From NCBI GenBank assembly GCA_963921825.1, contig OY997590.1, positions 50,423,039 through 50,487,038 on the forward strand: a stretch of DNA of 64,000 nucleotides, given 5' to 3'. This document shows, in pieces, positions 45,541-55,620 of the stretch. Below the pieces are notes generated by a model. It did not search any database and was not told the DNA's origin. It saw nothing but the letters and a program-made list of their open reading frames with translations. Numbering within the stretch: the first letter of the stretch is position 1; every line of letters starts with the position of its first letter. This stretch comes from Erodium maritimum. Lineage: Eukaryota; Streptophyta; Magnoliopsida; Geraniales; Geraniaceae. Position numbers and translations under genes: made by a program.

Positions 45541-45745
45541 GACTCTAACCCGGTCAGGCCAACCCAAGAATGCTGCAACTTACCGGGACTCTAACCCATA
45601 AGCCAGCCGGAAAATGCTGCAACTTACTGGGACTCTAACCCATAAGCCAACCGGAAAATGTTGCAACTTACTGGGACTCTAACCCATAAGCCAGCCGGAA
45701 AATGCTGCAACTTACTGGGACTCTAACCCATAAGCCAGCCAAGGT
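45541..45745. repeat. 45-bp LTR minisatellite, about 4.5 copies
   Basis: Units read AATGCTGCAACTTACTGGGA, then CTCTAACCCATAAGCCAGCC and GGAAA. The 5' LTR (about 52155-52320) has one unit fewer, a copy-number difference between the two LTRs of one element. Confidence 0.88.
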
Positions 45746-45944
45746 ATGCTCACAAACCCAAACCACACACGCGCGGCTAGGACCCCTTTATTGGCGGGCG
45801 GGCCCCCTACCCCGTCTGAACATGCAGACGCGTGTGCTCGTGGACCCCCGTTTCAGGAAGCGGGCCCCCAACCTCCGGTAACCACAAACACAATCACAAT
45901 CACAATCACAATCACAAGCAAGTTCAACAATCAGTAACAACACA

Positions 45945-46510
45945 GGTTCAACACTCACAGGCATTCATGGCCACCAAGACACTAACAGTAAAACTCGGAC
46001 TCAACAGCCCCACAGGCACTCACGGCCTCCCAAGACACACCGACAGTAAGACACGGACTCAACAGCCCCACAGGCACTCACGGCCTCCCAAGACACCAAC
46101 CAAGACACGCTTGCAACTTACCGAGACTCTAACTCGTAAGCCAGCTAAAGAAAGCTTGCAACCCCCCCGAGACTCTAATTCGGTCAGGTCAGCAAAAGAC
46201 ACCAACCTTAGTACACGGACTCTCAAGACCGCCCAAACACCAAAGGTAAAGACACGGGTTCAACAACCCCACGGGCACTCATGGCCACCCAAAACTCAAC
46301 AATAAAACACGCTTGCAACTTACCGAGACTCTAACTCGTAAGCCAGCTAAAACACCGACAGTAAAGTACGGGCTCTCATGGCCACCCAAACACGATTAAC
46401 AACACGGGCTCTCATGGCCACCCAAGACTCAACAATAATAATACACGGGCTCTCAAGGCCACCCAAGACTCAACCATAATAATACACGGGCTCTCAAGGC
46501 CACCCAAGAC
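45945..46510. repeat. Mixed LTR minisatellite (CACGGGCACTCATGGCCACC type)
   Basis: Irregular units of about 40-57 bp with GGCTCTCATGGCCACCCAA and ACTCAACAATAATA. They are interspersed with stray copies of the 45-bp unit (CTTGCAACTTACCGAGACTC), so the two arrays have become mixed. The same arrangement appears at 52540-53100. Confidence 0.8.
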
Positions 46511-48365
46511 GCCAAAATAAACAATCAACCTCCGGCTTAACCCAAGCCTCCAACAGTCCTAATATCAACAGTTTCACAATCAACCTCCGGGCATGGTCAT
46601 ATGCCTCCAGTACTCCTAATATCGATAAGTTCACAAACAACCTCCGGGCATGGTCATATGCCTCCAGTAAAACAATTTTCGCTAAGTTCTCTACTCCTAC
46701 GACACTACTAAGTGTCACATGCCTTTCCAATAATTACTAAGTTCCCGTAACATGCTTTTCTGATAAACGCTACAATCCCGTATCATGCTTTTCTAATAAT
46801 TAACAAGTTCCCGTAGCATGCTTTTCTAATATTTAAATAAACCTATTCAACCCACGACACCCCGGTGTCACATGCAATTCTACTGTTAACTTTCCCCAGT
46901 TAGGGCCGAGATCCGGCTACTTTTCCCTACCTCGTGAAGCGTGTCACAACCAATGCTCGCTCTCCAGCAATGCTCCAAATTTCCCGCTTAGCCTCCTCTT
47001 TCCACGGTAGGCGATACGGTCTACAATTATTACAATTAACACACTTTTTAAGTAAGCAGGCGAAACCCGAATTTAAAGTATTAAACGCCCAAATGCAACC
47101 CCGACAATGTCGATCACTCCCAAACTTCCCAATTACTTGACATTGTCGATAATGGACCCGGAAAGGCCCGATTCGCCCGACATGGCAAATCTGCCCGGGT
47201 TTTGAAAACGCCCTTCCGGGGCTCCGAAAATTCCCGTTTTCGTTTCTACGGTCTTAGAATAATTCAAGGGTTCGTAGGCACTCGACGGAATCGAATTCCG
47301 ACTTCCGAGTCATTTAATTAGCGTTTAAAGTTTCCAAGCTCGTCAGTTACAACTTTCACAATTTAATTCCAAATTTCGATCCGGGTGTGGATTAACTACT
47401 TGGGGATCGTCCTAAACCACCCGAACACGAAAACCCGATACTCGGGCATGTGGGCCCCACCCGGCCACAATTAGGAAACTTTCCTTTTCGCCACAAAACG
47501 TTCCTAACGAATCCCAAACCTCAACCATTCATCTTTAAACCAATTCTAACCAAAACCCAACCATAATCAAACCGTTTAAACTCAAACCCTAAATTTGAAA
47601 CGTACCAAAAAGAAAATCGGTTAGGTGCTCACCGTAGAGAATGACGGGGTGAGCTCGATTCTTCAACCGTTGAGACGATCCGTCGATCGGATTGTCGGGA
47701 AATCACAAAACTCCAACCTTTCTCCTTTCTTTTTCCTTTTCCTCCTTCTCTTTCTTCTCTCCACTTTCTCTCTCTACACAACTCTCCTTTTCTGAAAATG
47801 GACGTATACTTCACAATTTCCTTCCCTTTTGTTTTTTTTTAAAAAGTAACAAAATAATACTTAATTATAAACTAACACTATTAAAGTCTTCTCTTGTCTT
47901 GTCCAAAAACCTAACACCACCACATAGTTGACATGTGGTCAAGTGGGTCCCACACCTTTTTGGAAAATATCTACTAGCTAAAATCCAATCAGATTCGCGA
48001 AAATCGGACGTTTCGGGCCCCGAACGAGCACTTTTTCCCAAAAATTACGAAACTTGGCGGGCCACAAGGAAACGGCTCAACTAAGACCGTTGCGACGACG
48101 GCTAAGCTTTTTGGATCCCAAACGGTCCTCGAATGGACCAAAACGTCGCTCGGTTGACTTTTCCAGCAAAAAGTCAACATTTCCCAAATTGATCAGAAAG
48201 TTGCCCTGAGTCCCCCGGAACTCATTTTGGTCGATAACGGGGACAACTTAAGTCCTGTATGACCCTCGGGGTCCAATTCCGGTTCAATTCAGTGTCTACT
48301 CAAAAATTTAAAATTTTCCTGTTTTTCGTAGGTTTGACTGGCGTTGACCGGGAGTGGTTATTACA

Positions 48366-48385
48366 ATCTACCCCCCTTAAAGGAA
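48366..48385 (-). promoter_or_regulatory. Element C polypurine tract
   Basis: The minus strand reads CTTTAAGGGGGGTAGAT directly before the LTR start TGTAATAACC. This is the usual plus-strand primer site of plant Ty3/gypsy elements. Equivalent tracts lie at 19228, 23016 and 58158. Confidence 0.85.
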
Positions 48386-48394
48386 TTTCGTCCG

Positions 48395-49215
48395 CGAAAT
48401 TTAGAACAACGCACGTCAAGTTTCGAACCGGTCGGGGTACTTTGCGCGAACCTCGCCCTCGCGTTCCCAAGTCGACTCGGCCTCGTGGTATCGCCACAAC
48501 ACCAGTTTTAAGCGGATAACCTTTCCGCGCAGGACCTGCTCTCGTGGATCCCTTTCCCACATCGGTTTCTTCTTACACGGGTCATCACCCGTTACCTCGA
48601 CATCTGCCCACTCAAAGACGTACTCAAAACCTCGAAAGGCCCGATACACCGCGGGGCTAACCCGCCTCCGCCGCGGTTGAAACGCATTAGTCCATCTTTC
48701 GGACTCACCTCCAGGGATACAGGACCACTGATTTCTGACTCGAGAGGTCGGCGTCATCAGTCAACATAACTCCTGCTGACTCTGCGCGGTCTTCAACCGC
48801 TCACGCTTTGGCACGAACGACTCAGCTGTCTCTCGGTCCAGTTCTAGACCCAGGAACCTCTTATCTCGCACTTCTGCCCAGCACACGGGCGATCGACACG
48901 GCCTACCATACAACGCTTCGAACGGTTCCATCATGATACTGGCCTGAAAGCTGTTGTTGTAGGCAAACTCGGCCAATCGCTCACGAAACCCATCGTGACG
49001 TGCCCCCATTTCCACTGTGCAACCCGCAGTGGCTGCAATAATTCAGCGAGACGCTGTTGTTCGGCTCTCACCTGCCGAAGAGTGAGGCATCGCGATACAA
49101 CTCCGCGACCGCCCTCCGCATCCCGCTCCACTAGACATGCCCCCTGATGTCGCGCTCCTCTTAGTGCTACCCACAAGCACTGTCAGGCGTGAAAACTGCG
49201 ACTCTCGCAGCTCGT
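48395..49215 (-). pseudogene. Element C integrase remnant with chromodomain-like end
   Basis: On the minus strand from 49215: an integrase zinc-finger remnant (decayed Cys/His region), then QWKWGHVTMGFV joined directly to EFAYNNSFQAS, then ALYGRPCRSPVCWAEVRDK. After this come the GAVNVSR-type linker region and chromodomain-like VLWRYHEAESTWEREGEV. The core between HVTM and EFAYN, with two of the three DDE acidic residues, is deleted exactly as in elements 1 and 2. The TMGFV word also lacks the first Asp (Gly instead). Confidence 0.87.
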
Positions 49216-49700
49216 CGCCAGTAACAGTCGGTATTGGCTCGGCACTTCGCCAGCCAATCCATTCCCAAGACTACGTTGCTGTCACTTCGTAAGTATCCTT
49301 CCTACGGATGCACGCACAAGCTCAGTCGCTGCCGATCCTCACAGATACTCGCAGTCTCTCTAAGACCTCGCTCCACTACCGTCGTCGTGTTTACCAACTC
49401 CGAACCCACCCGAATCCTCGGGGTGAGGACTCGATCCGGCATCAGGGTTCTTGAGCCCTCTCTCGAACCTCCTGTACCGGTTCGCTTCTCCAACTCCGCA
49501 GGCACGACAGACCCTAGTCAACACCACCCCACCACCAACCGGCGTGTCCCGACACAGGGGTGGACTCAACGGCTCTAAACTTAGCCTCAACCTCTCATCA
49601 CAACTCGACAAACAAACGAGTGTGATAACCCGGCATCCAATGAAACTGACGCCCAAATCGAAAATCGAACACCCACTCCATTAGTCACCCTGGTAAGGTC
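49216..49700 (-). pseudogene. Element C protease remnant
   Basis: The minus strand near 49640-49620 reads LDAGLSHSF, a D-x-G protease motif. LEPLSPPLCRDTPVGGGVVL and a frame-shifted tail follow. At 49215/49216 the sequence jumps from the integrase zinc-finger region straight to the protease C-terminal region (CTCGTCGCC, then AGTAACAGTCGGTATTGG), so all of RT and RNase H is gone. Confidence 0.8.
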
Positions 49701-51529
49701 CAGTGTAACCCTCATACGGTCCTCTAGGCATTTACTTGTAACTTTCCGCAACCAAACCAGTGTTCGCTACTCGTCCCTTGTGGGAAAAGTAGTAAAGGGG
49801 ATGAGCGTTATGCTCACCTCCACGGACACCCGTTCGATTATGGCATACTAGTAACGCGCTAAAGACTTACCGATCTAGCCAGGGCAAACCACTACCTCAA
49901 AACCGGATGCCAAACGTCACACTGCTCACGCCAACAACACCTCAAGTACTCGCTTACGTAAGATAAACCTCGACACGGGAAGCCCTTCCTTAATTCAGTA
50001 ATCGCTATTGTTCACAACCTCAATACCCCAAAGACCCGATCACGTAGGGAAACCTCAAACGGGGATCATGTTCTCAACTAAGCCAACACTGTTGCTCACA
50101 ATATCGATACCCCAGTTACTCGATCGTGTAGGGAACCTCAATTAACCCACTCGCGGGAAGGAAACCTCAATCACCCGTTCACGCGAGGGAAAACTTGAAC
50201 ACCCGTTTACATAGGGAAAACCCTGGTTCGTAAGGCGCCGCAGCGCACCAACCCTAACCTCTCTCCGTGGTGAGACTCTCACACCGAGGCACTGTACTAA
50301 TACCGTACGTTATCGATGAATCTCGAACCCAAGACCTCATCCCTTAATACCAAGCCTACGACCTCTACAACCCATAACCGCGAACACAATCACGTAAAAC
50401 CAACGCTCAACCGCACGAACGTGAACCGAGTCACACAACCGCAGACCTAAACGCACAACGCAGAGATTTTTTTTTTGAAGACGACCGGCTGGACCGGTCC
50501 GGCAGGTGGGCCGGACCATTTGGCAATCCGGGCCAGTACGCCGTCCGTGCCGGGCTTGCTGCCGGGCCGGCACACCAGCCGTGCCGTGCTGGCTGCCGGG
50601 CCGGCACACCAGCCGTGCCGTGCTGGCTGCCGGGCCGGCACACCAGCCGTGCCGTGCTGGCTGCCGGGCCGGCAAGCCAGCCGGTCCGTGCTGACTGCCG
50701 GATCGGACCAGCGAGCCCGTCTTGGTCTCGTACCAGGTCGGCCCGTGGTCCGTCCCGTAACTACGCCAGCTTCGCCCCTATCACCCCGTCACGTCGATCC
50801 TAGGACACTTGCATCCTACCCGTCTCTTGGCGACCCGCACACTTGTGCGTCGCAGACATTTAACCACCAAAAAGACCAAACACGTACCACAAAACCGACT
50901 AAACCACAAACACAAGCCAAACCGGCCAAACACCCATAACAACAACAACGACAACACCCGTCCACCGGGCCAACCAAAGTCAAACAGCGCCCACCGGGCC
51001 AACCAAGACTCCGCAACACGCCCACCGGGCCAACCAATAACAATCACAATACGCCCACAGGGCCAAACAAAGTCAAACACAAACGCCCATGGCGTCACAC
51101 AAAATCAAGACACGCCCACCGGGCCAATCAAAGTCAAACACAAACGCCCACAGCGTCAAACAACATCAAAACAATCAAATTTTTAAAGCTTTCTCCACTT
51201 CATTAAAAACCTCATTTCTTAACATCACGCAGTTACAACCCGGTCCAAGCGTCCCCGAACTACGTTGTACCGACTTGATATCAGCACCGTCACGTTCGAC
51301 TACATGAGCGCTCCTGAGTCGTCCCGCGACAGCTTAAAAACATTTCGCGCAGCAACAACAATCAGCAATCCAGCAAGAAAACACTGCACGTACACACAAC
51401 CACAAGCAGGACTCACAACACCACGGGTCTACACACGGTTCCCGACCTGCGTACCCAATGTACGACGGGACTCTACCGACTCGACTCTGCCCACCTAATT
51501 GACGTACAGTCCGAGGTGTGAAACCTCGA
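49701..51529 (-). other. Element C leader: no gag, several tandem arrays
   Basis: Gag should lie between protease and primer site, but I see none. Instead there is the LTR-like hairpin block (about 49772-49855), short GGGAAACCTCAA-type repeats (about 50030-50220), a GC-rich 34-bp array (50545-50700) and CGCCCACCGGGCCAACCA repeats (50955-51150). Frames through the arrays are repeat translation. Confidence 0.7.
50545..50700. repeat. GC-rich 34-bp minisatellite, about 4 copies
   Basis: Units read GTGCTGGCTGCCGGGCCGGC then ACACCAGCCGTGCC. It is strikingly GC-rich against its surroundings and absent from the equivalent place in element B. Confidence 0.9.
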
Positions 51530-51541
51530 GCTCTGATACCA
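51530..51541 (-). promoter_or_regulatory. Element C primer-binding site
   Basis: The minus strand reads TGGTATCAGAGC, a perfect initiator-Met tRNA complement, three bases inside the 5' LTR. Confidence 0.93.
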
Positions 51542-51544
51542 AGC

Positions 51545-54500
51545 TGTCACGCCCCAGTTTCAGTAAACCGAACTCGGGACGCGAAAGTTTTAAAATAATA
51601 AACACTCTTGAAACCATTTTTATAGATCATTTTAAAATCATCATTTGTTCAACAAAAATAATAATTACAGTTTAAAACACGTCCCAACAAGTGGACAAAA
51701 GTACAAGGTATCCGTCACTAGACTCAACAGACAAACCCGGACTCCGCTCCTAGCCCCACAAGCTTCGAGAGCTCACCTAGTCCGTCCCACGAACAGTACA
51801 TGTAGGAAAAGCAGCTAGGGGTGAGCGTTCGCTCACCACCATGGATAACAGACTGACTACGGCAAAATTAGCAGACAAAGCAAATAACACCACCAACAAC
51901 TCAACACCGGGGAACACCATCCCCAACCCAAGTACTCTAACTGAACATACACCCACTGTTGCCTTCCCTGACCAACTCGACATCCTGACACGTAAAGTAG
52001 ACCCGACACAACCATTGACGACCTCTTCCAAGGACTCCAAAGAAGGTTACGCAACACCAAACAGCATCACAAGGGATCACACACCAAACAAGATCACAAA
52101 GGATCGCACACCAAACAAGATCACAAAGGATCGCAAACCAGCTGCCAAGAACGCCCTCCCGGGACTCTAACCCGGTCAGGCCAACCCAAGAATGCTGCAA
52201 CTTACCGGGACTCTAACCCATAAGCCAGCCGGAAAATGCTGCAACTTACTAGGACTCTAACCCATAAGCCAACCGGAAAATGCTGCAACTTACTGGGACT
52301 CTAACCCATAAGCCAGCCAAGGTATGCTCACAAACCCAAACCACACACGTGCGGCCAGGACCCCTTTATTGGCGGGCGGGCCCCCTACCCCGTCTGAACA
52401 TGCAGACGCGTGTGCTCGTGGACCCCCGTTTCAGGAAGCGGGCCCCCAACCTCCGGTAACCACAAACACAATCACAATCACAATCACAATCACAATCACA
52501 ATCACAAGCAAGTTCAACAATCAGTAACAACACAGGTTCAACACTCACAGGCACTCATGGCCACCAAGACACTAACAGTAAAACTCGGACTCAACAGCCC
52601 CATAGGCACTCACGGCCTCCCAAGACACACCGACAGTAAGACACGGACTCAACAGCCCCACAGGCACTCACGGCCTCCCAAGACACCAACCAAGACACGC
52701 TTGCAACTTACCGAGACTCTAACTCGTAAGCCAGCTAAAGAAAGCTTGCAACCCCCCCGAGACTCTAATTCGGTCAGGCCAGCCAAAGACACCAACCTTA
52801 GTACACGGACTCTCAAGACCGCCCAAACACCAAAGGTAAAGACACGGGTTCAACAACCCCACGGGCACTCATGGCCACCCAAAACTCAACAATAAAACAC
52901 GCTTGCAACTTACCGAGACTCTAACTCGTAAGCCAGCTAAAACACCGACAGTAAAGTACGGGCTCTCATGGCCACCCAAACACGATTAACAACACGGGCT
53001 CTCATGGCCACCCAAGACTCAACAATAATAATACACGGGCTCTCAAGGCCACCCAAGACTCAACCATAATAATACACGGGCTCTCAAGGCCACCCAAGAC
53101 GCCAAAATAAACAATCAACCTCCGGCTTAACCCAAGCCTCCAACAGTCCTAATATCAACAGTTTCACAATCAACCTCCGGGCATGGTCATATGCCTCCAG
53201 TACTCCTAATATCGATAAGTTCACAAACAACCTCCGGGCATGGTCATATGCCTCCAGTAAAACAATTTTCGCTAAGTTCTCTACTCCTACGACACTACTA
53301 AGTGTCACATGCCTTTCCAATAATTACTAAGTTCCCGTAACATGCTTTTCTGATAAACGCTACAATCCCGTATCATGCTTTTCTAATAATTAACAAGTTC
53401 CCGTAGCATGCTTTTCTAATATTTAAATAAACCTATTCAACCCACGACACCCCGGTGTCACATGCAATTCTACTGTTAACTTTCCCCAGTTAGGGCCGAG
53501 ATCCGGCTACTTTTCCCTACCTCGTGAAGCGTGTCACAACCAATGCTCGCTCTCCAGCAATGCTCCAAATTTCCCGCTTAGCCTCCTCTTTCCACGGTAG
53601 GCGATACGGTCTACAATTATTACAATTAACACACTTTTTAAGTAAGCAGGCGAAACCCGAATTTAAAGTATTAAACGCCCAAATGCAACCCCGACAATGT
53701 CGATCACTCCCAAACTTCCCAATTACTTGACATTGTCGATAATGGACCCGGAAAGGCCCGATTCGCCCGACATGGCGAATCTGCCCGGGTTTTGAAAACG
53801 CCCTTCCGGGGCTGCGAAAATTCCCGTTTTCGTTTCTACGGTCTTAGAATAATTCAAGGGTTCGTAGGCACTCGACGGAATCGAATTCCGACTTCCGAGT
53901 CATTTAATTAGCGTTTAAAGTTTCCGATCCGTCGGTCGGATTGTCGGGAAATCACAAAACTCCAACCTTTCTCCTTTCTTTTTCCTTTTCCTCCTTCTCT
54001 TTCTTCTCTCCACTTTCTCTCTCTACACAACTCTCCTTTTCTGAAAATGGACGTATACTTCACAATTTCCTTCCCTTTTGTTTTGTTTTAAAAAGTAACA
54101 AAATAATACTTAATTATAAACTAACACTATTAAAGTCTTCTCTTGTCTTGTCCAAAAACCTAACACCACCACATAGTTGACATGTGGTCAAGTGGGTCCC
54201 ACACCTTTTTGGAAAATATCTACTAGCTAAAATCCAATCAGATTCGCGAAAATCGGACGTTTCGGGCCCCGAACGAGCACTTTTTCCCAAAAATTACGAA
54301 ACTTGGCGGGCCACAAGGAAACGGCTCAACTAAGACCGTTGCGACGACGGCTAAGCTTTTTGGATCCCAAACGGTCCTCGAATGGACCAAAACGTCGCTC
54401 GGTTGACTTTTCCAACAAAAAGTCAACATTTCCCAAATTGATCAGAAAGTTGCCCTGAGTCCCCCGGAACTCATTTTAGTCGATAACGGGGCCAACTTAA

Positions 54501-54614
54501 GTCCGGTATGACCCTCGGGGTCCAACTCCGGTTCAATTCAGTGTCTGCTCAAAAATTTTAAATTTTCCTGTTTTTCGCAGGTTTGACTGGCGTTGACCGG
54601 GAGTGGTTATTACA
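51545..54614 (-). mobile_element. Element C 5' LTR (3070 bp)
   Basis: The plus strand starts TGTCACGCCCC and ends GTGGTTATTACA. Compared with the 3' LTR it lacks 341 bp (equivalent to 47336-47676, junction at 53925/53926) and one 45-bp unit, and has two extra ACAATC units. Elsewhere the two look nearly identical. Confidence 0.93.
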
Positions 54615-54619
54615 GGCGT

Positions 54620-55428
54620 CGTTCTTTTGCCAATAGTTTTATTTTTCAAAGACTTAAAAAATGAGATCAATATTAAATATATTATTAAACACCGAAAATA
54701 TGAAAAATTAAGGCGTTTAAGAGCAATTATTAAAATATTCTAAAAACAACAAAACGAGGCACAAACAAGGTAAAAACATAGGGAAAACTAGTCAAATTAG
54801 ATAGGACAAATTTACGCTCATCAAGTTCCCCCACATTTAACCTTGCTCACCCTCGAGCAAGTAAAATTAAAACTAAGATAAGAACCAAGGTAAACTCGGC
54901 GATATAAAAATTCCCTAAGTGGATCTTGGCGGCTCCGAATTATTGAATGCAATAAAATATGCAAATGTTGACTCCATTAACCGGACTAAAATACATCATG
55001 CAAATGCACAAGCAAATAAAAGACCAAAAATCTCGGACTCAAACAAAGCGTGTGCTTACAATTAGATTTATTTAGCAATGTTGGCGTAGAGGTCGCTAAT
55101 GGAGTGAAATCAATCATCATTACTTTCTAGTTCCGCTAACCATTATTTACTTGTAGCTTATCAAAAAAAAATTATTTACTTGTTGTAGGTTAAAAGTGTA
55201 TATGTGCTGGTCTGAAAATGAGATGAAATGACTAGAAAGATTTCAAGCCTCTCTATCATCCTTTAGCCCTTTGCTCTCTCGGTTTTAGCATACTAACGGT
55301 ACTAATTAGGAGTATACATAGAATCATTCACAACTCACACGACTGGGTGTTTTCATGCAATTACATTTCCTTGGGACTATGTGAATAGTAAATCCATCTA
55401 GTTAACAAGTAAATAATTTTTCACGCAG
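54620..55428. other. Non-coding DNA, right part of element C target
   Basis: AT-rich, with TCAAGTTCCCCCACATTTAA and CACCCTCGAGCAAGT near 54822-54862, phrases that look like part of another LTR element's end. No protein is recognisable. Confidence 0.4.
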
Positions 55429-55620
55429 CAACACACAATCAGTATGCCAATAATAACCGTACTGCACACACACACAACAACAAAAAGGACTCATGTCACG
55501 GGTCTACACACGTTTTCCGACTTGCGCAACCCACGCACGACGGGACTTTCAAAGACTCAACTCTCCCCACATAATTGATGTACAGTCCGAGGTGTGAAAC
55601 CTCGAGCTCTGATACCAAAC
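55429..55620 (-). mobile_element. Gypsy 5' internal fragment with primer site
   Basis: Nearly identical to 62929-63123, the start of element B's internal region, including the primer site at 55606-55617. It stops abruptly at 55429. The LTR to its right therefore serves this fragment as 5' LTR and element B as 3' LTR. Confidence 0.85.

Larger units (their letters stand above)
44933..48365 (-). mobile_element. Element C 3' LTR (3433 bp)
   Basis: The plus strand starts TGTCACGTCCC and ends GTGGTTATTACA beside the polypurine tract. It carries a 45-bp array (45541-45745), a second array (45945-46510), an ACAATC microsatellite near 45890, the conserved block (about 45173-45245) and the CGACAATGTCGA inverted pair (about 47101-47153). 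Confidence 0.93.
44933..54614 (-). mobile_element. Gypsy element C: complete ends, non-autonomous
   Basis: This is a 9.7-kb minus-strand element: 5' LTR 51545-54614, internal 48366-51544, 3' LTR 44933-48365, with GGCGT at 44928-44932 and 54615-54619. It has a primer site (51530-51541) and a polypurine tract (48366 onward). The internal region is only 3.2 kb. It has no recognisable gag, a broken protease, no RT or RNase H, and an integrase lacking its core. The two LTRs look nearly identical outside length changes, so the insertion is fairly recent. It must have been mobilised by proteins from another element. Confidence 0.93.

Noticed and set aside
50337-50675. GC-rich frames with CAGPAAS-like repeats
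   Set aside because: They are translation of the 34-bp minisatellite in the element C leader; no domain is present.
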